Source of the DNA: an uncultured Lachnospiraceae bacterium | Lineage (GTDB): Bacteria; Bacillota; Clostridia; Lachnospirales; Lachnospiraceae | Reading direction: 5' to 3' | DNA length: 47,640 nucleotides | Assembly: GCA_934376945.1 (NCBI GenBank) | Contig: CAKRPI010000003.1 | Span: 1-47,640, forward strand | In this document: positions 31,362 through 38,583 of the stretch, in pieces | How the letters are laid out: each line of letters starts with the position of its first letter | Position numbering within the stretch: position 1 is the stretch's first letter | Program-made: the position numbers and the translations under genes | The notes under the pieces: generated by a model | What the model saw: only the letters and a program-made list of their open reading frames with translations | Database searches by the model: none | Told to the model about the DNA's origin: nothing

Positions 31362-32182
31362 AAAGAAAAAAAGTATATATGGGAATTTTGCTGAATGTGA
31401 TTACGGTCATAATAAGCCTGATCTTTCTGATTCCGCTCCTTGTTGTTTTTTTGAATTCATTTAAAAATAAAGCAGAGTCCAATACGATGACATTGCATTT
31501 GCCAAATGAGTGGGTGTTTGAGAATTTTCAGGTTGTAATTGAAAGAGGAAAACTGATTCAATCTTTTTTTAACAGCTTTTTTTACGCCGTAGCCGGATCG
31601 TTGCTAATCGTACTGCTGATTTCGGCAGCTGGATTCGTACTTGCTCGTAATCGTTCCAGAATCAATCGTTTTCTGTATTATTTTCTGATCCTTGGTATTG
31701 CCATGCCGATTAATAATGTTACGCTGATGAAGGTCATGAAGCTGACACACTTGATCAATACAAGAATGGGAATGATTCTGATCTATGCGGCGATCAATAT
31801 CCCGATCAGTTTGTTTATTATTTATGGCTTTGTCGGAAATATTCCGGTTGAGATCGATGAAGCAGCGATTATTGACGGCTGCGATGCAAAAAATTTACTG
31901 GTAAGGATTGGATTCCCACTTCTTGTGCCGGTGATGGTTACGATTTTTGTCCTGAATTTCATGGGGATCTGGAACGATTTTACAATCCCGCTGTATTATC
32001 TGAATAATTCTGAAAAATGGCCAATGACGCTTGCGGTCTACAATTTCTTTGGAATATTTGAAAATCAGTGGAATCTGGTATGTGCGGATATTACCTTGAC
32101 GATTCTTCCGGTCTTGATTCTGTTTGTTTTGGCACAGAAGTATATTGTTGGCGGTGTATCAGCAGGGGCAGTAAAGGAGTAA
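31358..32182 (+). CDS. Sugar ABC transporter permease B2, MalG-type
   Basis: A 274-residue permease partner of B1. The EAA loop is DEAAIIDGCDAKNLLVRIGFP, with Cys after Gly in place of the common Ala, exactly as in permease A2. The N-terminus has VVFLNSFKNKAESNTMTLHLP, a MalG-type feature shared with A2 (ALNSFKNVKESNSMSFHLP). It overlaps permease B1 by four bases. The kinase gene begins about 100 bases later with its own promoter in the gap. Confidence 0.93.
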   Translation: MKRKKVYMGILLNVITVIISLIFLIPLLVVFLNSFKNKAESNTMTLHLPNEWVFENFQVVIERGKLIQSFFNSFFYAVAGSLLIVLLISAAGFVLARNRSRINRFLYYFLILGIAMPINNVTLMKVMKLTHLINTRMGMILIYAAINIPISLFIIYGFVGNIPVEIDEAAIIDGCDAKNLLVRIGFPLLVPVMVTIFVLNFMGIWNDFTIPLYYLNNSEKWPMTLAVYNFFGIFENQWNLVCADITLTILPVLILFVLAQKYIVGGVSAGAVKE

Positions 32183-32226
32183 GATGGATCATCCGGAACA
32201 GTTACAGATAGAGTGGGAAAGCGGAT

Positions 32227-32256
32227 TTGCAGGAAAAACAGAGTATGTGATATACT
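32227..32256 (+). promoter_or_regulatory. Promoter of the kinase B-regulator B pair
   Basis: TTGCAG, 18-base spacer, TATACT, about 30 bases before the kinase start. It would allow the two-component genes to be transcribed without the transporter. Confidence 0.5.
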
Positions 32257-32285
32257 TTTTATAGAAAATCGGAAAGGAGAAGGAC

Positions 32286-34139
32286 TTGCAAAAGAAAAGA
32301 AGAGGCAAAGAAAAAAAGCAGGAAACACTCCGGGCACTTCTGTTCCGAAATTATTTTCTGGTAATCCTGGTACTTTTACTTGCACTTTATGTGATGACAT
32401 TGTTCTATTATGTGAATGAACAGGTGCGTCAGGTGCTCAGGCAGCAGAGCAGTCTGTGTACGTATGTGGAAAATTCGATTGATTCATCGATTGAAAAAAT
32501 GTCGATTGTGTCGATGAATGTGCTATATTCAAAGACAATCCGAAGGGAATTACAGGAGGCAAATACAGAAACGCTCAGTATTCGGAGAATGGAACGCGTG
32601 TATGATGCGATTGCGTCTATTATTGGTCCGTACGGAACTGTATCGCAGGTGGATGTCCATTCAGTACGGGACCTGGCAGTAGGCTGGGGAAATTATGAAT
32701 TATGCAAAAAGGAAGATTACAGCAAAATTCCGTGGTATAAAGAAATCCGGGAATATGATGGAAGAAAATTTATTGGAGTACCGGAATATCGCAGTGATCT
32801 TGCTTATTATAACCGATATCTGAAAAATAAAAAATTTCTGTCACTGTATCGCGTGTTTTTTGACGAATCCTATAAAGAAGAAGGAATTGTGGAAGTGATA
32901 CAGAACTGTGATACCTTTTTTGCAGGACTGGAAAGCCTGAAAAAAGAAAATCCGGGCTGTGGCGTACTGGTTTTAAATGAGAAGTACGAACAGATTTATC
33001 CATATGACAGTGAAGCAGTGCTGATTTCCCAAAAGCTGAAAAATGATCTGCCAAAGCAAAAGGGAGAGATTCAGAATCTGCACCATCAGGGGAGTCAGAT
33101 CATCTCAGGACTTCGTTTTGGAGACTGTGGCTGGACTATTGTGGTATCACAGGATAAGTGGCAGGCATTCCGGCCGTTGGTTTTTGTACTTGGTATTTAT
33201 CTTCTGATCGGACTTCTGGCACTTGGAATTTCCGTGCTTGTCTGTTACCGGATTTCCAATACTGTGACAAGACCGATTTATCGGCTCAAACAGAATATTG
33301 AACGGATTGATCTGGAAAAAATTATGGATGCTTCCGCACAGAAAGATGTGGCAGATGCATTTATTCCGGTGCAGGCAAGGACTGCTGAGGTAGAGATGCT
33401 TTCCCGTGTGTTTCAGGAACTGTATGAGAATCTCGGAACCTCAACACAAAATCTGCTTTGCGCAAAAAAGGAAGAGCAGCGTGCAAAGATGACAGCGACT
33501 CAGTCAATGTTGAGACCGCATTTTATTTTTAATAACCTGGCGAATATCAGCGTAATGGCAGAAGAAAATATGAATGAGGAGATTACAGAACTGTGCAAGA
33601 ATCTTTGTGATTATCTGCGTTATATCGCAGCAGACGGAATGGCAACAGTGGATGTAAAAACAGAAATTTTTTATACTAAAAAATATCTGGAATGTATTAA
33701 GGTACGCTATGGAAAGCGGATGAATTGGAAATTCGAAATTCCAACGGAGCTGGAGGAGATACCGATCTCAAAGCTTTCTCTGCAGCCACTGGTGGAAAAT
33801 GCACAGAAATATGCATTTCGAACGAAACCGCCATGGGAGATTATTGTGTGCGGTAAAGTGGAAAATGGAATTTGGGAGCTTTCGGTTCTTGATGATGGAA
33901 TAGGTATTTCAGAAGAATATCAAAACGAAATATATGAAAATCTGGAACAGATTCGGGAACACAGAGATATTACGATGCTGAAGATCGGAGGAATGGGGCT
34001 GGCGAATGTTTACCTCCGCCTGATTCTGCTGCATGGAGATGATGCACAGCTCCTGATCGAGAACCGGGAGAGCGGAGGTACAAAAGTTACACTGCGCGCC
34101 CGTGTGCCGGAGAAAAAACGGCAGGAAAGTGAAGGATGA
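32286..34139 (+). CDS. Sensor histidine kinase B, YesM-type
   Basis: A 617-residue sensor, paralogue of kinase A. It starts at TTG, supported by AAAGGAGA at ideal distance; the first in-frame ATG lies within the first transmembrane helix. Helices at about residues 20-43 and 297-320 flank an extracellular sensor domain. HAMP-like TRPIYRLKQNIERI follows, then phosphoacceptor His412 in SMLRPHFIFNNL, then QPLVENAQKYAF, DDGIGIS and GGMGLANVYLRL of the ATPase domain. NNLANISVMAEENMNEEI closely matches NNLTTISIMAEENMNDKI of kinase A. Its stop codon overlaps the start of regulator B. Confidence 0.93.
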   Translation: MQKKRRGKEKKQETLRALLFRNYFLVILVLLLALYVMTLFYYVNEQVRQVLRQQSSLCTYVENSIDSSIEKMSIVSMNVLYSKTIRRELQEANTETLSIRRMERVYDAIASIIGPYGTVSQVDVHSVRDLAVGWGNYELCKKEDYSKIPWYKEIREYDGRKFIGVPEYRSDLAYYNRYLKNKKFLSLYRVFFDESYKEEGIVEVIQNCDTFFAGLESLKKENPGCGVLVLNEKYEQIYPYDSEAVLISQKLKNDLPKQKGEIQNLHHQGSQIISGLRFGDCGWTIVVSQDKWQAFRPLVFVLGIYLLIGLLALGISVLVCYRISNTVTRPIYRLKQNIERIDLEKIMDASAQKDVADAFIPVQARTAEVEMLSRVFQELYENLGTSTQNLLCAKKEEQRAKMTATQSMLRPHFIFNNLANISVMAEENMNEEITELCKNLCDYLRYIAADGMATVDVKTEIFYTKKYLECIKVRYGKRMNWKFEIPTELEEIPISKLSLQPLVENAQKYAFRTKPPWEIIVCGKVENGIWELSVLDDGIGISEEYQNEIYENLEQIREHRDITMLKIGGMGLANVYLRLILLHGDDAQLLIENRESGGTKVTLRARVPEKKRQESEG

Positions 34140-34933
34140 TGAGGGTATATACATACATTGTAGTGGAAGATGAGGATCTTTTGCGGAACAGTCTGATTAA
34201 AAAGATTACAAATCTGGCATTTCCGCTGGAACTTCGGGGAACAGCAGATAACGGTGCGGATGGGCTTGAACTGATTGGAGAAGTTTATCCGGATCTTGTC
34301 CTGCTGGATATTATGATGCCGGTAATGGATGGAATGGAGATGGCAGAAAGGATTCATGCGCACTATCCGGAAATAAAAATGATCATTGTGACCGGATACA
34401 GCGATTTTGAGCTTGCAAGACAGGCAATTCGTTTTGGTGTAAGGGAATATATGCTAAAGCCGATCGATATCAAGGAGTTGCAGGATACGCTGATTCGGGT
34501 GACCGCAGAGTTAAAAGAAGACAAACGAATGGACGACAGGGAAGGAAAGCGGGATTTTGCAATCCGCCAGATGAAGGCGGAGGGAGCCTGTCAGAATCCA
34601 TCAAAGGAAGTGATTGCCGCACTTGCAAAACAGTATCTGACGGACAACTTTGACCGGGAGATCAGCCTGGGTGATCTGGCAAAGGAGACTGGTTTTACGC
34701 CTGATCATCTGAGCCGCATTTTTAAAAAATATAATCAGGAATCTCCGATCCGGTATTTGACGAGGGTCCGTGTGGAGGAAGCCAAAAGACTGCTGAGTAC
34801 CCGTCCGGAACTTGGAATCAAAGAAGTAGGGGCGATGGTTGGCTATCCAGACCCTTACTACTTCAGCCGCGTATTCAAGGAACAGACAAACCAGTATCCG
34901 AAGGAATATCGGCAAAGCCGAAACGAAGAATAA
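34136..34933 (+). CDS. Response regulator B, AraC-type (YesN-like)
   Basis: A 265-residue regulator. The receiver has VVEDE, Asp58 in LLDIMMPVMDG, Thr in VTGYSD and Lys in MLKPID. The C-terminal AraC domain runs from about residue 165 and ends GYPDPYYFSRVFKEQTNQYPKEY. The start overlaps the kinase stop; the ATG at 34136 or the next codon at 34139 are both possible, with CAGGAAAG serving either. It should control operon B in response to kinase B. A strong terminator follows. Confidence 0.93.
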   Translation: MMRVYTYIVVEDEDLLRNSLIKKITNLAFPLELRGTADNGADGLELIGEVYPDLVLLDIMMPVMDGMEMAERIHAHYPEIKMIIVTGYSDFELARQAIRFGVREYMLKPIDIKELQDTLIRVTAELKEDKRMDDREGKRDFAIRQMKAEGACQNPSKEVIAALAKQYLTDNFDREISLGDLAKETGFTPDHLSRIFKKYNQESPIRYLTRVRVEEAKRLLSTRPELGIKEVGAMVGYPDPYYFSRVFKEQTNQYPKEYRQSRNEE

Positions 34934-34943
34934 AATCATACTG

Positions 34944-34982
34944 CCGTGGATTTTGCAGCTCCTGCAATCCACGGTATTTTTT
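34944..34982 (+). terminator. Strong Rho-independent terminator of operon B
   Basis: CCGTGGATTTTGCAG pairs with CTGCAATCCACGG (13 pairs, two bulged T) around CTC, followed by TATTTTTT. Confidence 0.88.
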
Positions 34983-34989
34983 CTCAGTC

Positions 34990-35007
34990 GAGTGTCCGCT
35001 TTGCGAT
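34990..35007 (+). repeat. Degenerate half of a family A repeat
   Basis: GTGTCCGCTTTGCGAT keeps the right arm of the palindrome (compare TCCGCTTTGCGAT at 6103-6115); the left arm is lost. Confidence 0.4.
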
Positions 35008-35058
35008 AATAGATGTCATAAAAATCCTCTGACGGTATGCACAAAGGCCATTTTTTTC

Positions 35059-35087
35059 TTGACAAATATGAAATACTATAATATTAT
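35059..35087 (+). promoter_or_regulatory. Promoter and palindromic operator of the PadR operon
   Basis: Consensus -35 TTGACA, 17-base spacer, -10 TATTAT. The -10 lies in the AT palindrome TATAATATTATA, and similar ATAATATTATA motifs follow to 35120. PadR regulators usually repress their own promoter through such palindromes. Confidence 0.65.
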
Positions 35088-35135
35088 ACACCATATAATA
35101 TAAAAACTGAAATAATATTATAAGGAGACATGACC

Positions 35136-35495
35136 ATGGTATTTAACACAGGAGCGGCGCTTCTTGATGCGATCGTTTTATCTGTGGTATCGATGGAACC
35201 GGAAGGAACATACGGCTACCGGATCACGCAGGAGGTACGCAGTGTGCTGAATGTATCGGAGTCCACACTGTATCCGGTGCTGCGCAGGCTGCAAAAAGAT
35301 GACTGCCTGAGCGTTTATGATCGGGAATACGGAGGAAGGAACCGCAGATACTATAAGATCACAGAGCAGGGCTGGGCGCAGCTTGGCATGTACCGGAATG
35401 AGTGGAGCCATTATTCGGAAAAAATTTCGGGGATTCTGCTTTACGGCAGGACTTCCGAAAAGAGCTGCAGGGAAGAAAACGAGAAAGAGCTATGA
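35136..35495 (+). CDS. PadR-family transcriptional regulator
   Basis: A 119-residue winged-helix repressor. The PadR motif set is clear: LDAIVLSVVSMEPEGTYGY, then ESTLYPVLRRLQKDDCLSVY in the recognition helix and wing, then GRNRRYYKITEQGWAQL. The start at 35136 is eight bases after AAGGAG; an ATG at 35130 is too close to it. The first gene of an operon with DUF1700 and DUF4097 proteins, an arrangement common in Firmicutes. It probably represses its own operon until a membrane or cell-wall-active compound is sensed. Confidence 0.92.
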   Translation: MVFNTGAALLDAIVLSVVSMEPEGTYGYRITQEVRSVLNVSESTLYPVLRRLQKDDCLSVYDREYGGRNRRYYKITEQGWAQLGMYRNEWSHYSEKISGILLYGRTSEKSCREENEKEL

Positions 35496-35527
35496 AAGAA
35501 AGGAAGCATCCGGGGGTGGAGAAAAGA

Positions 35528-36571
35528 ATGGACAAAACAGCCGGTCAGGATGAAGTGGGCATTATGAGGAAAGAGGAATTTTTAAGAGAACTGGAAGCGT
35601 GTCTTTCAGATATTTCGCAGGAGGAGCGGGATGAGGCGCTTGCGTATTATGCAGATTATCTGGAGGATGCAGGAGAGGAGGAAGTTTCTGGTCTTGGTAC
35701 ACCACAGCAGGTGGCAGAAGGAATCAGGGTTGGGCTGGAGCAGAATGCAGATGTCGGCGAGTTTACGGAGGAGGGCTACCGTGACGAACGGCTGGAAGAG
35801 GAAGCACAGACCCCGGATCGGTATACGGTACTGATGAAAAAAGATTCCTGGAAGAGCTCGGAAAAAACATTTGAAGATCAGCACACAGAAAATCAGGAGA
35901 AAAAAGAAAATGGCACCACCTGGGAGGATGATCGTTTTAAATCCTTCGGAAAACAGGCGCACCAGACCTGGGAAGAGGCAAAGAAGGAGGGCTTTGGGAA
36001 TCGTGCCAAAAAGGCATGGGATGATGCGAAGAAGAGCGAGTGGGGCGCGCAGGCGGAAAATATCTGGGAAGAGGTCAAAAGCCGGGCATCACAAAGCGGA
36101 AAAGGCAGCGAAAAAAAAGCACAGACGACAACGGTTCGTAAAAATGGCAGCCACGGTATTTTATTTGTGATTTTACTGATTTTTTTCGGGATTCCAGCAG
36201 CAAGTGCAATTCTTGGAACTGGTTTTTCATTTGTTGCAGCAGTTTTTGGCGGGCTGTTCGGAATCTTCGGTGGACTGATTGGCCTTGCGGCCGCAGCATT
36301 TGCAGCAGCGATCGGTGCGGTGTCGGCGGGGATCGCCATGATCGGCTCAGGAATGGTCAGCTTTGCCACTCCGGCAGTGGCGTTTACCATGATCGGCGGC
36401 GGATTTTTGCTGCTGGCAGTTGGTATGCTCTGTTTCCTTTTGATGAAATGGGGCTTTGGCACAGTGGTTCCCTGGGCATTTCGCACGGCGGGATCAGTGG
36501 TTCGATGCGCAGCGGTCTGGATCCGTGATATGATTTGGCAGATGTCTGGAAAAGGAGGTGCGGGGGAATGA
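35528..36571 (+). CDS. DUF1700 family membrane protein with W-repeat linker
   Basis: The N-terminal ~70 residues match DUF1700 (RKEEFLRELEACLSDISQEERDEALAYYADYLEDAG). A hydrophilic middle follows, with three imperfect ~16-residue Trp repeats (HQTWEEAKKEG, KKAWDDAKKSE, ENIWEEVKSRA). The C-terminus has several Gly/Ala-rich hydrophobic helices. The function is unknown; DUF1700 proteins accompany PadR regulators and are thought to respond to envelope stress. The start at 35528 is supported by GGAG six bases upstream. An alternative ATG at 35492 overlaps the padR stop (ATGA) and would add 12 residues; the ATG at 35564 fits the family N-terminus but has no site. Confidence 0.82.
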   Translation: MDKTAGQDEVGIMRKEEFLRELEACLSDISQEERDEALAYYADYLEDAGEEEVSGLGTPQQVAEGIRVGLEQNADVGEFTEEGYRDERLEEEAQTPDRYTVLMKKDSWKSSEKTFEDQHTENQEKKENGTTWEDDRFKSFGKQAHQTWEEAKKEGFGNRAKKAWDDAKKSEWGAQAENIWEEVKSRASQSGKGSEKKAQTTTVRKNGSHGILFVILLIFFGIPAASAILGTGFSFVAAVFGGLFGIFGGLIGLAAAAFAAAIGAVSAGIAMIGSGMVSFATPAVAFTMIGGGFLLLAVGMLCFLLMKWGFGTVVPWAFRTAGSVVRCAAVWIRDMIWQMSGKGGAGE

Positions 36572-37332
36572 AACGGTTAACGAGGATACTTTTAAAGCTC
36601 ACGTTGCTTTTTGCAGTGATCGGCGCAGCATGTTGCATTGCCGGTTTCTGTCTTGGATTTGAGAGAGAGGAGCTGGCAGATGCAGTCGGGAGAATGAAAA
36701 TGGGGAACGGTATTTTTTCAGGGAAAACAAAAAATGTCTCGGAAACGTATACGGACATTGAAGCATTGAAAATTGAGCTGGGGGCAGTGAACTGCCGGAT
36801 CCTTCCTTCAGAGGATGAGAACTGGAAGGTAGTCGGTGAAAATGTTCCGTCTGAGTTTGAGGTAAAAGCAGGCGGCGGCACCTTAAAAATCAGCGGGAAT
36901 ACGCATTATTTTCCGGGACCTGGTTTCATCGGAAAAAAAGGAGCCGAAATGCGGCTTTATGTGCCGAAAACTGCGGTACTGCAAAGCGTTGATCTGGAGG
37001 TTGGCGCCGGGGAGATAACGATGGACAATGGCAGCGTTGTCAGCTGCAAAAAGCTGGCGCTTGACTGTGGTGCCGGAAGCTGTGCGCTGAACCTGGACCT
37101 TTTCGGGAACGCGGATGTGGAATGCGGAGTCGGTAAGATTGTCCTGAATCTGAGCGGAGAAGAGAGCGAGTTTGATTATGCAGTTGAATGCGGCATCGGA
37201 TCGGTGCAGATCGGGGATACAGAGTATTCCGGATTTGGAACAGACAAAAAGATCACGAACCGGGCAAAGAAAAAAATTGATGCGCAGTGCGGTATCGGAA
37301 GTATAAGGATTGGATTCACCGGTAGTAACTGA
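36568..37332 (+). CDS. DUF4097-type beta-repeat protein, membrane anchored
   Basis: A 254-residue protein with one N-terminal transmembrane helix (about residues 8-28) and a C-terminal right-handed beta-rich domain of repeated short strands. The phrases DLEVGAGEITMDNG, DCGAGSCALNL, ECGVGKIVLNL, ECGIGSVQIG and QCGIGSIRIG recur about every 20 residues, each with C-G-x-G. Start at the ATG after AAAGGAGGTG; it overlaps the DUF1700 stop by four bases. The 3-4 cysteines at equivalent repeat positions are unusual and could form a ladder. The function is unknown. Confidence 0.82.
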   Translation: MKRLTRILLKLTLLFAVIGAACCIAGFCLGFEREELADAVGRMKMGNGIFSGKTKNVSETYTDIEALKIELGAVNCRILPSEDENWKVVGENVPSEFEVKAGGGTLKISGNTHYFPGPGFIGKKGAEMRLYVPKTAVLQSVDLEVGAGEITMDNGSVVSCKKLALDCGAGSCALNLDLFGNADVECGVGKIVLNLSGEESEFDYAVECGIGSVQIGDTEYSGFGTDKKITNRAKKKIDAQCGIGSIRIGFTGSN

Positions 37333-37360
37333 CGCTTCAGAGAAGAAAGGAAAAGATAAT

Positions 37361-37537
37361 ATGAAAAAATTATGCAGATCTTATCATGACCGCAAACTTT
37401 GTGGTGTATGCGGCGGTATTGGAGAATATCTGGGCGTAGACCCAACGGTGGTACGGCTTGTGTTTGTCGTTCTTGGACTTTTACACATCGGAGTCATCCT
37501 TTATATTGCGGCAGCGATTCTGATGCCGACGGAATAA
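37361..37537 (+). CDS. PspC-domain protein
   Basis: A 58-residue protein of the PspC family: RKLCGVCGGIGEYLGVDPTVVRL followed by a single hydrophobic helix (VFVVLGLLHIGVILYIAAAIL). PspC proteins are small membrane proteins of envelope stress responses. AAAGGAAAAG precedes the ATG. It is the last gene of the PadR operon, 28 bases after the DUF4097 gene, and a terminator follows. Confidence 0.9.
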   Translation: MKKLCRSYHDRKLCGVCGGIGEYLGVDPTVVRLVFVVLGLLHIGVILYIAAAILMPTE

Positions 37538-37596
37538 ATGGTTAGCAGAAGGAAATACGCTCTGGCATATTTTCGGACAGTATGATATGGTATGAG

Positions 37597-37626
37597 GGCA
37601 GAGAAAAAAGCTTGACTCTGCCTTTT
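37597..37626 (+). terminator. Rho-independent terminator of the PadR operon
   Basis: GGCAGAG/CTCTGCC stem with a 12-base loop and TTTT tail. Confidence 0.8.
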
Positions 37627-37629
37627 CCT

Positions 37630-37658
37630 GTATAAAGAAAGGAAAACAGGTCATACTT
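37630..37658 (+). promoter_or_regulatory. Candidate forespore (sigma-G/F) promoter
   Basis: GTATA, 17-base spacer, CATACTT. This fits the B. subtilis sigma-G pattern GHATR-N17/18-CATNHTA with one mismatch. It lies about 70 bases before the SASP start, which fits the expected forespore expression. Confidence 0.5.
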
Positions 37659-37680
37659 TCAGTACATCGTTATTTATAAA

Positions 37681-37700
37681 GATGTTAAGGCCAAAAGATG
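37681..37700 (+). repeat. Family C repeat end
   Basis: GATGTTAAGGCCAAAAGATG matches the end of the full element at 9395 with two differences. It lies between the sporulation promoter and the SASP start. Confidence 0.6.
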
Positions 37701-37726
37701 TACGAATGGAAGGAGCGTGGTCTGTT

Positions 37727-37921
37727 TTGGAAAAGAAGGAAAACAATTTCCGCTGGGAGGAACTGAGTCCGGATGACCGTATGAAATACGAGATCGCAGA
37801 GGAGATTGGGCTGCTGGAAAAGGTAAAAAGCGAAGGCTGGCGGTCTCTTTCGGCAAAAGAAACAGGGAGGATCGGCGGACTGATGACGAAAAAAAAACGG
37901 GAGATGAAAAGAGAAGGATGA
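37727..37921 (+). CDS. Small acid-soluble spore protein, alpha/beta type
   Basis: A 64-residue DNA-binding spore protein. The two diagnostic blocks are present: MKYEIAEEIGLLEKV, which includes the GPR protease site (E before IA), and GWRSLSAKETGRIGGLMTKK. Such proteins coat and protect spore DNA. The start is uncertain: TTG at 37727 has AAGGAG 11 bases upstream, while ATGs at 37682 and 37706 lack sites and the first lies in a repeat. Oddly, the stop codon overlaps the ATG of the OmpR-type regulator (ATGA), tying a forespore gene to a two-component operon. Confidence 0.82.
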   Translation: MEKKENNFRWEELSPDDRMKYEIAEEIGLLEKVKSEGWRSLSAKETGRIGGLMTKKKREMKREG

Positions 37922-38571
37922 TAAAAATACTGATCGTGGAGGATGAGGAGCCAATTGCAAATCTGATCCGGATGAATCTGGTGAAAGCGGGCTATCAGTG
38001 CGAAACGGTGTTTGACGGAGAAGCGGCGGCAGATGCAATCAGCGAACGGACATTTGATCTGGTTCTGCTTGACATCATGCTGCCGAAATTAAATGGTTAT
38101 GAAGTGCTGGAATATGCCAAAACCGTGGAACTTCCGGTTATTTTTCTGACTGCAATGGGTGAGACGCAGCAGAAGGTGAAGGGACTGCGGCTTGGCGCGG
38201 AAGACTATATTGCAAAGCCGTTTGAGATAGCGGAGCTGCTTGCCAGGGTGGAAACGGTGCTGCGCCGTTACCATAAGACGGAGCAGAAGCTGCATCTTCT
38301 GAACATTGATATCGATACAAACTCGCATACTGTCATGCAGGATGGACATGAAGTAGATCTGACGATGAAAGAATATGACCTTCTTTTGATGTTTCTGCGC
38401 AATAAGAACCGTGCACTTTACCGGGAGACCATTTACGAAACGGTATGGGGCGGTGAATACAGCGGCACAGGACGTACCGTTGATCTGCATGTACAGCGTC
38501 TGAAAAAGAAGCTCGGACTGGAAGATCATATTGTGGCGATTTACAAAGTCGGCTATCGGCTGGAATGCTAA
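37918..38571 (+). CDS. OmpR/PhoB-family response regulator
   Basis: A 217-residue regulator. The receiver has VEDEE, Asp52 in LLDIMLPKLNG, Thr in FLTAMGE and Lys in AKPFE. The C-terminal winged helix (about 125-217) has VDLTMKEYDLLLMFLRNKNRAL and the RTVDLHVQRLKKKLG recognition helix. It is cotranscribed with the kinase at 38584 (12 bases apart). GAAAAGAGAAGG of the SASP tail acts as its ribosome binding site. The phased GATACAA repeats at 41072 are a candidate target. Confidence 0.94.
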   Translation: MIKILIVEDEEPIANLIRMNLVKAGYQCETVFDGEAAADAISERTFDLVLLDIMLPKLNGYEVLEYAKTVELPVIFLTAMGETQQKVKGLRLGAEDYIAKPFEIAELLARVETVLRRYHKTEQKLHLLNIDIDTNSHTVMQDGHEVDLTMKEYDLLLMFLRNKNRALYRETIYETVWGGEYSGTGRTVDLHVQRLKKKLGLEDHIVAIYKVGYRLEC

Positions 38572-38583
38572 GAGGAAAAGAGT

